Shown one piece after another: positions 1-7,328 of a stretch of 18,939 nucleotides of DNA. The notes beneath the pieces were generated by a model. It was not told the DNA's origin. It saw only the letters and a list, made by a program, of their open reading frames with translations, and did no database searches. Each line of letters opens with the position of its first letter. Position 1 is the first letter of the stretch. The translations under genes and the position numbers were made by a program. This DNA comes from Bradyrhizobium sp. (GTDB lineage Bacteria; Pseudomonadota; Alphaproteobacteria; Rhizobiales; Xanthobacteraceae): contig JAQGKJ010000065.1 of assembly GCA_028290165.1 (NCBI GenBank), forward strand, positions 1 through 18,939, in the 5' to 3' direction.

Positions 1-1
1 G

Positions 2-589
2 TTTCCCAACTACACCGGCGGAATTCGCGGGCTCAAGGTCCCGCGGCCCGAGATTTTCGGCTTCAGCTTCCAGTCCAACGTCTCACTCTATCTTCTCGTT
101 TTCGCGCTCACCGTCGGCGCCGTCGCGATCGGCTACAATATCCAGCAGTCGCACTATGGCCGCGCCTTTGATGCCGTGCGGCAGAGCCCGTTCGCCGCGC
201 AGGCACTGGGTATTCCGGTCGCCCGTGTAAAATTGATCGCGTTCTCGCTCAACGCCGCCTTCGCGGGCTTCGGCGGCGGTATTCTGGCCGGCGTTGTTGG
301 TTTCATCGATCCACCCGAGTTCGGCATCCTCACCTCGATCCAGCACATCACCTTCATCGTCGTCGGCGGCCTCGGCTCGATCGCTGGCTCGATTGCCGGC
401 GCCGTGGTGCTCACGGCATTGCCCGAGGCGCTGCGCGGCGCGCAGGAATATGGCGAACTGGTCTACGGTTTCATGCTGCTCGGCACGCTTCTGTTCCTGC
501 CGCGAGGGTTGGTCGGACTAGTTGCCAAACTGGAGACGCTGCGGCCGGCCAGGCCGCCTGCCAAGGAGCCGGTCTATGGCGCTTCTTGA
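2..589 (+). CDS. livM: LivM-type ABC transporter permease, C-terminal part (5' end outside window)
   Basis: Inner-membrane permease of a branched-chain amino acid type (HAAT) ABC importer. The reading frame is open from base 2, so the gene starts upstream of the window; about 195 C-terminal residues are visible. The cytoplasmic coupling loop that docks on the ATPases is seen as GRAFDAVRQSPFAAQALGI, around 156-210, followed by hydrophobic segments and a family-typical region ending FLPRGLVGL. The last ~20 residues are a Pro/Ala-rich cytoplasmic tail. The stop (587-589) lies inside the 5' end of livG, so the two are translationally coupled. The substrate cannot be read from sequence; the downstream catabolic genes suggest an organic acid or amide rather than an amino acid. 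Family call secure; truncated only by the window edge. Confidence 0.93.
   Translation, partial: FPNYTGGIRGLKVPRPEIFGFSFQSNVSLYLLVFALTVGAVAIGYNIQQSHYGRAFDAVRQSPFAAQALGIPVARVKLIAFSLNAAFAGFGGGILAGVVGFIDPPEFGILTSIQHITFIVVGGLGSIAGSIAGAVVLTALPEALRGAQEYGELVYGFMLLGTLLFLPRGLVGLVAKLETLRPARPPAKEPVYGAS
563..568 (+). promoter_or_regulatory. Ribosome binding site fixing the livG start
   Basis: AAGGAG, 7 nt before ATG 576. It lies inside the livM coding sequence and selects ATG 576 over the in-frame start at 522, which would add 18 residues that do not look like the start of an ABC ATPase. Confidence 0.75.
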
Positions 590-1340
590 GATTGACGCAC
601 TCTCTGTCCGTTTCGGGGGCGTCGCCGCCATCACCGGGGTGTCGCTCGCAGTCGCTGCCGGCGAGATCCACGGCATCATCGGCCCGAATGGCGCGGGCAA
701 GACCTCGCTCATCAACGCCGTCACCGGGATGGTCGCGGCCCAATCGGGATCGATCCGCTTCGCCGACAGGCAGATCTCCGGGCTTGCACCGCATGTTATT
801 TCCACCCTTGGGCTTGGGCGCACCTTCCAGCACGTGGAGTTGTTCGGCGACCGCAGCGTGTTCGACAACATTCTGACGGGATTCTACCGCCATCAATCCT
901 ACGGGCTGCTGGCTGCGGCTCTTCGACTTCCAAAAGCGTCTCAAACGGAGCGGAAGACACGCGCGCAGGCGCGCATGCTGCTCGACGCCTTCGACCTCGC
1001 GGCGTTCGGCGATGTCCGTGCCGGGCTCTTGCCATTCGGCATTCAGAAACGCGTCGATATTGCCCGCGCACTTGCAGCCGAGCCGCGACTGCTTCTGCTC
1101 GATGAGCCTGTCTCCGGCATGAGCGAGGTCGAGGCCGAGGCGGCCGTAACGACGATGCGCAAGCTTGCTCGCGAGCACGGCATCACCCTGGTCGTGGTCG
1201 AGCACAACATGCGCGTACTGATGAATTTGGCCGAGCGCGTCACCGTGCTCTATCAGGGGCGGCTGCTCGCGACCGGCACGCCGGCCGAGATGCAGGCCGA
1301 TGCGGCCGTCGTCGAAGCCTATCTGGGGGAGGCGGCATGA
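576..1340 (+). CDS. livG: LivG-type ABC transporter ATP-binding protein
   Basis: One of two nucleotide-binding subunits of the HAAT importer encoded by the flanking genes; cytoplasmic, 254 residues, usual for LivG. Seen in order: Walker A GPNGAGKTS (about 36-44), a signature region LPFGIQKRVDIARAL in place of the textbook LSGGQ, Walker B LLLLDEP, and the switch His in VVEHNM. LivG proteins commonly carry this kind of divergent signature, so it is not by itself a defect. The start at 576 is supported by AAGGAG and overlaps livM by 14 nt. The stop TGA shares bases with the next ATG (ATGA, 1337-1340). Confidence 0.93.
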   Translation: MALLEIDALSVRFGGVAAITGVSLAVAAGEIHGIIGPNGAGKTSLINAVTGMVAAQSGSIRFADRQISGLAPHVISTLGLGRTFQHVELFGDRSVFDNILTGFYRHQSYGLLAAALRLPKASQTERKTRAQARMLLDAFDLAAFGDVRAGLLPFGIQKRVDIARALAAEPRLLLLDEPVSGMSEVEAEAAVTTMRKLAREHGITLVVVEHNMRVLMNLAERVTVLYQGRLLATGTPAEMQADAAVVEAYLGEAA

Positions 1341-2050
1341 CGCTGCGCCTCACCAATTTCTGCGCCGGCTATGGTCGTGTCCCCGTCGTCCGCGATATCA
1401 GTCTCGATATCGGCGAAGGCCGGATTGTCGGGCTCCTGGGCGCTAATGGCGCCGGCAAGACCACGTTGATGCGCGCGGTCTCCGGCCTGGCGACGATGCA
1501 GGGTGGCAGCGTCGAATTTGCCGGCAGTGATGTCACCGGTGTGTCCTCCGCGCAGCGCGTCGCACGCGGCCTGATCCAGGTGCCGCAGGGGCGGCATTTG
1601 TTCGGCGAGATGAGCGTGCGCGAGAATCTGGAGATGGGGGCCTATCTGGTCGTTGATCGAGTTGCACGTGCGCGCCTGCTGGACGTTTTCTCCTTATTTC
1701 CGATCCTGCGCGAGCGCGAGCGGCAACCAGCGGCGCTTCTCTCGGGCGGCGAACAGCAGATGCTTGCAGTCGGACGCGCGCTGATGTCGGGACCGCGCTG
1801 TCTGCTGATGGACGAGCCCTCGCTGGGCCTTGCGCCCAAAACCTTCGACCTGATCCTCGAAGTTGTCAAACGGATCAACGGAGACGGCACGACAATCTTT
1901 ATCGCTGAGCAGAACGCGCGCAAGGTGCTGCGTGTTGCGCATTATTGCTACGTGATGGAGAACGGCCGCATCGCCACCGAAGGCGAGAGCACGGCGCTTC
2001 TTGCCGATGACCGCATTCAACGCTTATATCTCGGAGTTGCTCATTCATGA
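1337..2050 (+). CDS. livF: LivF-type ABC transporter ATP-binding protein
   Basis: Second nucleotide-binding subunit of the same importer, 237 residues. Walker A GANGAGKTT (35-43), Q-loop region VPQGRHLF, canonical signature LSGGEQQMLAVGRAL, Walker B CLLMDEPSLGLAP and switch region AEQNARK are all present, the last four typical of LivF. It is joined to livG by ATGA at 1337 and to the amidohydrolase by ATGA at 2047, so transporter and first catabolic enzyme are translationally coupled. No livK or livH is in view; they presumably lie upstream of the window. Confidence 0.93.
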   Translation: MTLRLTNFCAGYGRVPVVRDISLDIGEGRIVGLLGANGAGKTTLMRAVSGLATMQGGSVEFAGSDVTGVSSAQRVARGLIQVPQGRHLFGEMSVRENLEMGAYLVVDRVARARLLDVFSLFPILRERERQPAALLSGGEQQMLAVGRALMSGPRCLLMDEPSLGLAPKTFDLILEVVKRINGDGTTIFIAEQNARKVLRVAHYCYVMENGRIATEGESTALLADDRIQRLYLGVAHS

Positions 2051-2904
2051 AAATCATCGACGTGCATTCGCATTGGGGTACCAAGCGTGGCTACCCGCTG
2101 CAGAGCCCCGCCGAGCGGGAGCAGCAGAAGGCCACCTGGAATAGTCCGGTGAGTTACCATTCCGAAGCCGAAATGGTGCAGTATTTCCGCGACAGCAACG
2201 TGCAGACCATCCTCGATTTCGGTTTTTCCAAGTTTCTCCCGATGGAGCAGACCCAGGAACTGCACGACTACGCCTTCGCGACCCAAGCCGCACATGGCGA
2301 TGTCATTCTGGGACACTGGATCCATATCGACCCGCGCTCGGGCGAGGCAGGCGTGCGAGAGCTGCGCCGCTGCATCGAAAAGCACGTCGGTTTTCTCGGC
2401 TTCGGCGTCTCGGCATCACTGAGCCCGCCGGCAAGCGATCCGTTATATGATCCATTCTACAAGCTATGCATCGAAGCCAAAATCCCCGTGCTCATTTTCG
2501 TCGGTACGACCGGGCTCGGCGCCGGTCTGCCTGGCGGCGGCGGCGTCATCCTCGACGACTGCCATCCCCGCCATCTCGATCGGGTAGCTGCCACCTATCC
2601 AGAGCTCAAGATTGTTGCCGCGCGTCCGGGATGGCCGTGGCAGGCCGAGACAATCGCCGTGCTGATGCACAAGCGCAACATCTGGTACGAGCTGCACGGA
2701 TGGTCGCCGAAGTATCACACCGCCGATCTGCGTCATGAGATCCCGCGCCGGCTCAAGCACCGCATCATGTTCGGTGCCGATTATCCTCTGCTTAGCTATG
2801 AGCGCCTGATCGGTGACTGGAAAGCCCAAGGCTATCCCGACGACGTACTCGAGGGGATTTTTCACCGCAACGCGCAGGCCTTTTTCGAAAGCTTGAAGAC
2901 ATGA
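2047..2904 (+). CDS. Amidohydrolase (PF04909 / ACMSD-like TIM barrel) with altered metal site
   Basis: Predicted cytoplasmic TIM-barrel protein of the amidohydrolase_2 family, whose members are metal-dependent decarboxylases and hydrolases of aromatic or lactone-like acids; 285 residues, normal length. The N-terminal HxH ligand pair is visible (DVHSHWG, His7 and His9). A His is present in AVLMHKRNIW (His208), and the late Asp is in FGADYP (Asp245). In relatives as I recall them, the segment before GWPWQ reads A-H-P-G-W-P-W. Here it is ARPGWPWQ, with Arg193 (CGT, 2623-2625) at the ligand His position. One A-to-G transition from CAT would give this change, so the protein may be inactive, metal-altered or repurposed. 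It overlaps its neighbours by ATGA on both sides. The reaction is not assignable. Confidence 0.85.
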   Translation: MKIIDVHSHWGTKRGYPLQSPAEREQQKATWNSPVSYHSEAEMVQYFRDSNVQTILDFGFSKFLPMEQTQELHDYAFATQAAHGDVILGHWIHIDPRSGEAGVRELRRCIEKHVGFLGFGVSASLSPPASDPLYDPFYKLCIEAKIPVLIFVGTTGLGAGLPGGGGVILDDCHPRHLDRVAATYPELKIVAARPGWPWQAETIAVLMHKRNIWYELHGWSPKYHTADLRHEIPRRLKHRIMFGADYPLLSYERLIGDWKAQGYPDDVLEGIFHRNAQAFFESLKT

Positions 2905-3677
2905 ATCTGGACCTGGCGGGAAGGTGTGCCATCGTCGGCGGAGCGAGTCAGGGCATCGGGTATGGCATCGCGCATCTCCTGGCCGCCGAAGGCGCGCGCG
3001 TTGCCATCACTGCGCGCCGGGAGCCGGATCTGCGCGCCGCAGCGAAGAAGATTGCATCGGAGACGGGCGCCGAGATTCTGCCGATACAGGCGGATTGCCG
3101 CCAGGCCGCCGATTGCGTGCGCCTCGTTGAAACCGTCATTGCAGCGTTCGGCCACGTCGATATCCTGGTCAACAATGACGGCGCGCCGCCGCTTGGCGAA
3201 CTCGTGACGTTCGATGACGTTGCGTGGCAAAAAGCGATCGAGCAGAACTTCATGTATGTGGCGCGCATGTGTCGTGGCGTGCTGCCGCATATGCAAAGGA
3301 CCGGCGGCAGCATCCTTAACATCACGGCAATCTCGGCCATCCAGCCGATTGCGCGCTTTGGGCTCTCGGTCGCGAGCTGGGGCGCGGTGATCGGTTACGC
3401 CAAGACACTGGCGCTTGAGGCAGCGCGCTTTGGCATCAACGTCAACACCATCTGTCCCGGCTATATCGACACGCAGCGTTTGGAGAAGGTGTTTTCCGCA
3501 GGCGAGAAGCCGGCGCAGCAGATGCGTCACGAGCTCGAGCAGGAAGTGCCGCTCGGGCGCATTGGCACAGTCAACGACATCGCGAGCCTTGTCGCTCTAT
3601 TGGTGTCTCCGCGCGGCAGCTACATCACCGGCACAGTGATACCCGTCGATGGCGGGCTGTTCCGCGCCGTTCGTTGA
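2901..3677 (+). CDS. SDR-fold oxidoreductase-like protein lacking the catalytic Tyr/Lys
   Basis: Short-chain dehydrogenase fold, 258 residues, usual length. The cofactor loop reads GGASQGIG (13-20), close to TGxxxGIG; the NNAG motif is NNDG (91-94); PGYIDT and the C-terminal G(S)YITGTVIPVDGGL are typical. Aligning by eye to FabG, the active-site segment is LSVASWGAVIGYAKTLALE (155 onward). This puts Leu155 at the catalytic Tyr and Ser159 at the catalytic Lys, with Thr142 at the Ser. That matches a recognised subgroup of BKR-like SDRs without the classical tetrad, so the change is probably inherited rather than a sequencing error. It may bind NAD(P) or acyl-CoA, or act by another mechanism. 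ATGA overlap with the amidohydrolase; 11 nt before the ligase. Confidence 0.88.
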   Translation: MNLDLAGRCAIVGGASQGIGYGIAHLLAAEGARVAITARREPDLRAAAKKIASETGAEILPIQADCRQAADCVRLVETVIAAFGHVDILVNNDGAPPLGELVTFDDVAWQKAIEQNFMYVARMCRGVLPHMQRTGGSILNITAISAIQPIARFGLSVASWGAVIGYAKTLALEAARFGINVNTICPGYIDTQRLEKVFSAGEKPAQQMRHELEQEVPLGRIGTVNDIASLVALLVSPRGSYITGTVIPVDGGLFRAVR

Positions 3678-3688
3678 GGGAGTAAACC

Positions 3689-5317
3689 ATGGCCTACATA
3701 AATATGATGCCGGCGGAGCTCGCCGCGAAGTACACGCGCGAAAACCTGTGGCTGCAGAAGACGGCCTTCGACGTTCTTGCCGAACGTACCGCCGCGCATC
3801 CCGACCGGATTGCCATCAAGGATCAGAATGGCGCCACCAGCTATGGCGCGCTCAAGGAGAAGATCGAGCGCGCAGCGCAGTTCTATCGTTCAATCGGCAT
3901 CCGGCGCGGCGACGTTGTGACGATCCAGCTTCCCAACAGCGTCGAATTCGCCGTCGCTTTCATCGCGCTCGAGCTTGTCGGTGCCATCGCCAACAAGGTC
4001 AATCCGGACTTCCGTGCGCGCGAGCTCGGCTACATGCTGAAGTTTTCAGGCAGCTCGGCTTACGTCTTTCCCAGGGAGTGGAAGGATTTCGATTACGCAG
4101 GTATGGCGCGCAACCTGCAGCAAGCAAATCCGGTGCTGCAAAGACTTGTCGTCGTCGGTGGGGCGGTCGAAGGTATGCATGATTTCAATGGCGGCGTAGT
4201 AGCCGCCCCGCCGATCGCCGTCGGCGACAGGGTGCACATGGATCCCAACGAAGTGTGCCGGATGTGCTTCACGTCGGGAACGACCGGTGATCCGAAATGC
4301 GCGCTGCACAGTTTCAACACCACCTTCTATGCGGTCGACCTGCTCAACCACGACATGCAGGTGACCGAACGCGAGGTGTTCCTGGTGTTTCTGCCACTCG
4401 GCCTGAACTGGGGCTATATCACGCTCCTCCAAAGCATCCTTGCCGGCTCGACCCTCGTCCTCATGGAGCGATTCAATCCCCGCGCAGCGCTTGCGCTGAT
4501 CCAGAGCGAGCGTGTCACCTACATTCCGACGGCACCGGCGGGCCTAGTCGGTCTGCTCAACGCACCCGGTGCCGAGAGCTTCGACGTCTCCTCTTTGCGC
4601 GTCGTCATCACAGGAGGGGCTTCTGCGGCCGTAGAGACCATTCGCGAGTACCAGCAGCGAATGAAAGGCCATCTGATCGAGCTCTATGGCATGCTCGAAG
4701 CGGGTTTCCAGACCTATACGCGTTTCAGCGATGATCCGCAGAAGGTCAACGGCACCATCGGGCGGCCCGTGCGTGCCATGGAGCTGCGCATCGTCGATGC
4801 GCAGGGGAGCGATGTCCCTTCAGGAGAGATCGGCGAACTGATGTCGCGTGGCCCCTCGATCCATCTCGGCTATCACAACAATCCGACCGCCAACGAGCTG
4901 GCCTTTACCAGCGACGGATGGTTCCGCACCGGCGATCTTGGCCGCGTGGTCGATGCCGACGGGAATGTGCAGATCACCGGCCGCAGCAAGGAAATCATCA
5001 ACCGCGGCGGCAAGAAGTTCTTCCCGCGCGAGGTAGAAGAGATCCTGTACACCCATCCCCGCGTCATGCACGCGGCGATGATCGGCATGCCGGACCTCCG
5101 CCTCGGCGAACGCAATTGCCTGTGCGTCGTTCCCAAGGGCGACGTTGTCCCTACGATCGAGGAGTTCGTCGCCTTCCTGCGCGATCAGGTCGCCGACTAC
5201 AAGCTGCCGGAGTCGGTCGAGCAGTTCAGTGAATTGCCGATGACAGGCAGCGGCAAAATTCAACGCCACGTGCTGCGGGATCTGGTAATGCAGCGGCGTA
5301 GGACCGCCGATCGTTAG
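3689..5317 (+). CDS. Acyl-CoA synthetase (AMP-forming), ANL superfamily
   Basis: Activates a carboxylic acid to its CoA thioester through an acyl-adenylate; 542 residues, typical of medium-chain or aromatic acid:CoA ligases. Seen in order: P-loop FTSGTTGDPK (194-203), adenine-contacting YGMLEAG (333-339; most relatives have YG.TE), RTGDLG with the ribose-binding Asp (413-418), hinge GRSKEIINRGGKK (431-443) and the C-terminal catalytic Lys in GSGKIQR (Lys523). GAGGGAG at 3676-3682 sits before ATG 3689. It is the last gene of the operon and likely converts the imported or processed acid to CoA form. No clear rho-independent terminator follows. Substrate unknown. Confidence 0.93.
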   Translation: MAYINMMPAELAAKYTRENLWLQKTAFDVLAERTAAHPDRIAIKDQNGATSYGALKEKIERAAQFYRSIGIRRGDVVTIQLPNSVEFAVAFIALELVGAIANKVNPDFRARELGYMLKFSGSSAYVFPREWKDFDYAGMARNLQQANPVLQRLVVVGGAVEGMHDFNGGVVAAPPIAVGDRVHMDPNEVCRMCFTSGTTGDPKCALHSFNTTFYAVDLLNHDMQVTEREVFLVFLPLGLNWGYITLLQSILAGSTLVLMERFNPRAALALIQSERVTYIPTAPAGLVGLLNAPGAESFDVSSLRVVITGGASAAVETIREYQQRMKGHLIELYGMLEAGFQTYTRFSDDPQKVNGTIGRPVRAMELRIVDAQGSDVPSGEIGELMSRGPSIHLGYHNNPTANELAFTSDGWFRTGDLGRVVDADGNVQITGRSKEIINRGGKKFFPREVEEILYTHPRVMHAAMIGMPDLRLGERNCLCVVPKGDVVPTIEEFVAFLRDQVADYKLPESVEQFSELPMTGSGKIQRHVLRDLVMQRRRTADR

Positions 5318-5505
5318 ATGACCTTTCCGCGGGAATAGATTGTCAATGTCCGCGAGGCGAATGACTTGGTCTAAGGGCACGCTCGAAGGCGATGGCGCAT
5401 AGTTGGTCGTTGTAGCGCGGTCGGAGGAGGTCGTTTCCCATTTGGCGGAGAGTGGCAGACAGATCATTTGTTTCAGGTAGTTCGCCCAAGTTAATACCCA
5501 CCGCT

Positions 5506-5670
5506 CCTGGGACCAATACCCTTGGAACGGCAAATTCGTCCGGATCGCCCGGCGGCGCCATTGGGGGGACCACCACAACCGGCATGGCGAGCAACAGGAG
5601 TCAGTTAGGGAACGGCGGACGTATCGATGGAACGTTGACGCCAGGTCCTTCAATGCCTGGCGATGCTGAG
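5506..5670 (+). pseudogene. Remnant of a Gly/Thr-rich small (probably exported) protein
   Basis: In the frame open from GTG 5452, residues from about 5506 read PGTNTLGTANSSG, a Gly/Thr stretch GGTTTTG, then GGRIDGTLTPGPSMPGDAEI. From memory this resembles the middle of small secreted Gly/Thr-rich proteins found in Bradyrhizobium; that is recall, not a search. No signal peptide precedes it in frame (a stop lies at 5413), and the expected C-terminus is missing, because at 5671 the frame runs into GGDEF-type sequence. Interpreted as a truncated remnant. Between 5318 and 5505 I see nothing recognisable. Confidence 0.35.
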
Positions 5671-5782
5671 ATTATCGGAATCGCTTTAGCTCCGACAGAT
5701 GGCGGCAGCTGCGACGAAATTCTCCAAAATGCAGATCTTGCGATGTATGAGGCAAAATCCTCGGGCCGCAGAACCTATCTGG
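5671..5782 (+). pseudogene. C-terminal fragment of a GGDEF (diguanylate cyclase) domain
   Basis: Residues IIGIALAPTDGG, then EILQNADLAMYEAKSSGRRTY, match the conserved tail of GGDEF domains (SIGIALxPxDG, then LLxxADxALYxAKxxGRNxY). Only about 36 residues are present; the GG(D/E)EF active loop, inhibitory site and N-terminal sensor are all missing, so it cannot make c-di-GMP. The fragment sits in frame behind the Gly/Thr-rich remnant, making a chimeric ORF (5452-5940) with no recognisable domain after 5782. A deletion scar is the simplest reading. Confidence 0.7.
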
Positions 5783-5789
5783 CGCCGGC

Positions 5790-5969
5790 ATGCCCGAACA
5801 CTGGATACAGCCACCAGATCAGCGGCCCGTTGCTGATCTTGGCATCGGAAACGGAATCACGTTCGGCAGCACGATTCGAACAGTCGGCCATATCGATCTG
5901 GTTGTCCGTCATCCAATCGTGGAGGTTGACGGGAAAGTAGCTTTGAAGGACCGTTATGTTCCTGTTTGA
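5790..5969 (+). other. Small unassigned ORF, 59 codons
   Basis: ATG 5790 to TGA 5967-5969, in a different frame from the GGDEF fragment that it directly follows. The peptide begins MPEHWIQPPDQRPVADLGIG and ends IVEVDGKVALKDRYVPV; composition is protein-like with no low-complexity runs. I recognise no family and see no good ribosome binding site. It may be an internal fragment of a lost gene rather than an expressed gene. Confidence 0.25.
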
Positions 5970-6023
5970 GCGGCCCCGCACCCTCATAATCCTGCAGAAA
6001 ATCCGCAAGAGGATAAATCAAAA

Positions 6024-6428
6024 ATGCCATATGCGACCACGGATGATGGCGTACGCCTTTACTACGAGGCGACCGGCAAGGGACGACCACTAATTCTGGT
6101 ACATGAGTTTGCCGGGGACCTTCGAAGTTTTGAACCGCAGTCGCTCTATTCTCTGGTTGAGGAGATGAAGAAAATGACGGTGCCCACACTTGTCATTTCG
6201 GGCGATGAAGATTGGCCGTGTTTGCTTCCCGGCATTCTAATGAAACAATCGATACCTTCCGCGGCGCTTTCGATTATTCCAAATGCAGGCCATGCAATCA
6301 ACATCGAGGAGCGGGACGAATACAACCGGATCGTCGGAGAGTTTCTTTCGCAGGTGGACAGCGGCCGTTGGCCGCTGCGAGATCCCAGAGCCATCGGCAA
6401 GTCTATCACGGGTATGAGCCCTAGCTGA
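6024..6428 (+). pseudogene. Alpha/beta hydrolase with internal in-frame deletion removing the nucleophile elbow
   Basis: AAGAGGA at 6007-6013 and ATG 6024 open a 134-residue frame. The N-terminus, TTDDGVRLYYEATGKG then LILVHEFAGDLRSFEPQ, is the start of an alpha/beta hydrolase with its oxyanion-hole strand. The C-terminal half carries VPTLVISGDEDWPC (acid residue) and IPNAGHAINIEE (catalytic His). Between FEPQ (to ~6140) and SLYSLVEEM (from ~6141) the cap and the G-x-S-x-G nucleophile elbow are absent. Relatives are about 270-290 residues, so roughly 130-150 residues are missing without a frame change. The product should be hydrolytically dead. Start signals are intact, so it may still be translated. 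Confidence 0.8.
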
Positions 6429-6598
6429 CGACTATAGGCGCTCGGCACCACGGGATTGTCCGCCAACCCCGTCGAAGCCAGTTAAGATCCGCCAAACTCG
6501 TGAGTTCGAACACCGTAGGGACCACGGCTCGTCTCGACCGCGTGAACGCCGATCCATCTTCGCGCGCTGGTTCGCGCTTAACTTCACCGGCCCATGAA

Positions 6599-6628
6599 TT
6601 GTTCACAATACCTTGGAACAAATATATA
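6599..6628 (+). promoter_or_regulatory. Possible sigma70-type promoter overlapped by a TTGTTC-N11-GAACAA dyad
   Basis: TTGTTC (6599-6604), an 18-nt gap and TATATA (6623-6628) lie in a locally AT-rich patch 44 nt before the GAF gene. The same TTGTTC forms a perfect 6-bp inverted repeat with GAACAA (6616-6621), so a dimeric regulator could sit across the spacer. Upstream, 6429-6598 shows nothing recognisable. Confidence 0.35.
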
Positions 6629-6671
6629 AGACCTCCGCGTCACGAAATCGCAAAACCGGAGATGAATCGCT

Positions 6672-7280
6672 GTGTCAGCCTCAACCGAAATCGAAAATGT
6701 CCTTGCCCTGTCTCGCATAGCGGCAGATGCCTGCGCTGCAACCGGACCAGAGGAAGCACTTTGGTGCATCACTCGGACTATCCCGGCACTGTTAGGTGAT
6801 GCCTCAGCCGCTGCCCGCCCGGGCGCCTTTCGGGACACCGGACCGCTGGCCGCGACGTCGGCAGCCGTCGCCTTCATGCGGACGCCGGATGGCCGGCACC
6901 ATCTGATCACCGCGCCGGTAAATTTCTTGCCTGAGCAGCATCATGAACTCGTGGACATTGAACTTGGCCATCCCGGTGAAATTGCTCATAGCCGTCGCCC
7001 GCTGCTGTTGCGTGACACGACCCTGCATACGAGCTTCGTGAAGATCCTGCAGACGTTCAAGGCCGGGTCGACGCTGTTCGCGCCGCTGCTCTGGAAGGGC
7101 GACTACCTCGGCGTATTGATCTGTGCCAATGCAGCACGGAGAACATTCAGCGAGAGTGACCTCGTGATTCACCAGGCTTTCGCCCACGTCGCGGCCGCGT
7201 GCTGGATCGCGCAGGGTGGCCCGGCGTGGATGCAGGGGTTGGACATGTCGCAGTTTCCCATGCGCGCCACCGGCACTTAA
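6672..7280 (+). CDS. GAF-domain protein, stand-alone
   Basis: A 202-residue soluble protein whose layout fits a single GAF sensor domain. A helix opens it (ENVLALSRIAADACAATGPEEAL), followed by AAVAFMRTPDGRHHLITAP, RRPLLLRDTTL, STLFAPLLWKGDYLGVLICAN, FSESDLVIHQAFAHVAAACW and a short tail. No HTH, kinase, GGDEF or other output domain is visible, so it would be a ligand-binding or partner protein. The start is GTG 6672 with GGAG about 10 nt upstream. The gene is convergent with the first amidase; a 40-bp palindrome begins 8 nt after its stop. GAF assignment is by pattern, and the ligand is unknown. Confidence 0.72.
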   Translation: MSASTEIENVLALSRIAADACAATGPEEALWCITRTIPALLGDASAAARPGAFRDTGPLAATSAAVAFMRTPDGRHHLITAPVNFLPEQHHELVDIELGHPGEIAHSRRPLLLRDTTLHTSFVKILQTFKAGSTLFAPLLWKGDYLGVLICANAARRTFSESDLVIHQAFAHVAAACWIAQGGPAWMQGLDMSQFPMRATGT

Positions 7281-7288
7281 CGCCGGAT

Positions 7289-7328
7289 CCGCATCGTAGA
7301 GGCAGCAGCTGCTGCCTCTACGATGCGG
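7289..7328. repeat. Perfect 40-bp palindrome between convergent genes
   Basis: The arms start CCGCATCGTAGAGGC and meet at CAGCAG|CTGCTG with no spacer; 20 + 20 bases pair without mismatch. The left arm starts 8 nt after the GAF stop; the right arm covers the last two sense codons and the TAG of the amidase (stop 7318-7320). RNA from either strand would form a very stable hairpin. There is no T-run on either side, so a standard intrinsic terminator is not clear. It could be a bidirectional terminator or mRNA 3'-end stabiliser, or the scar of a fold-back duplication. Confidence 0.9.

Noticed and set aside
522..575. Longer N-terminus for the left livG
   Set aside because: The 18 extra residues are Arg/Pro-rich and lie inside livM; AAGGAG supports ATG 576.
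5318..5505. Possible coding remnant on either strand after the CoA synthetase
   Set aside because: Short frames exist on both strands, but I could not match any to a family, so no feature is called.
4820..5653. Minus-strand open frame running from the scar region into the CoA synthetase
   Set aside because: Most of it is antisense to the synthetase C-terminal domain and the rest has no recognised similarity.
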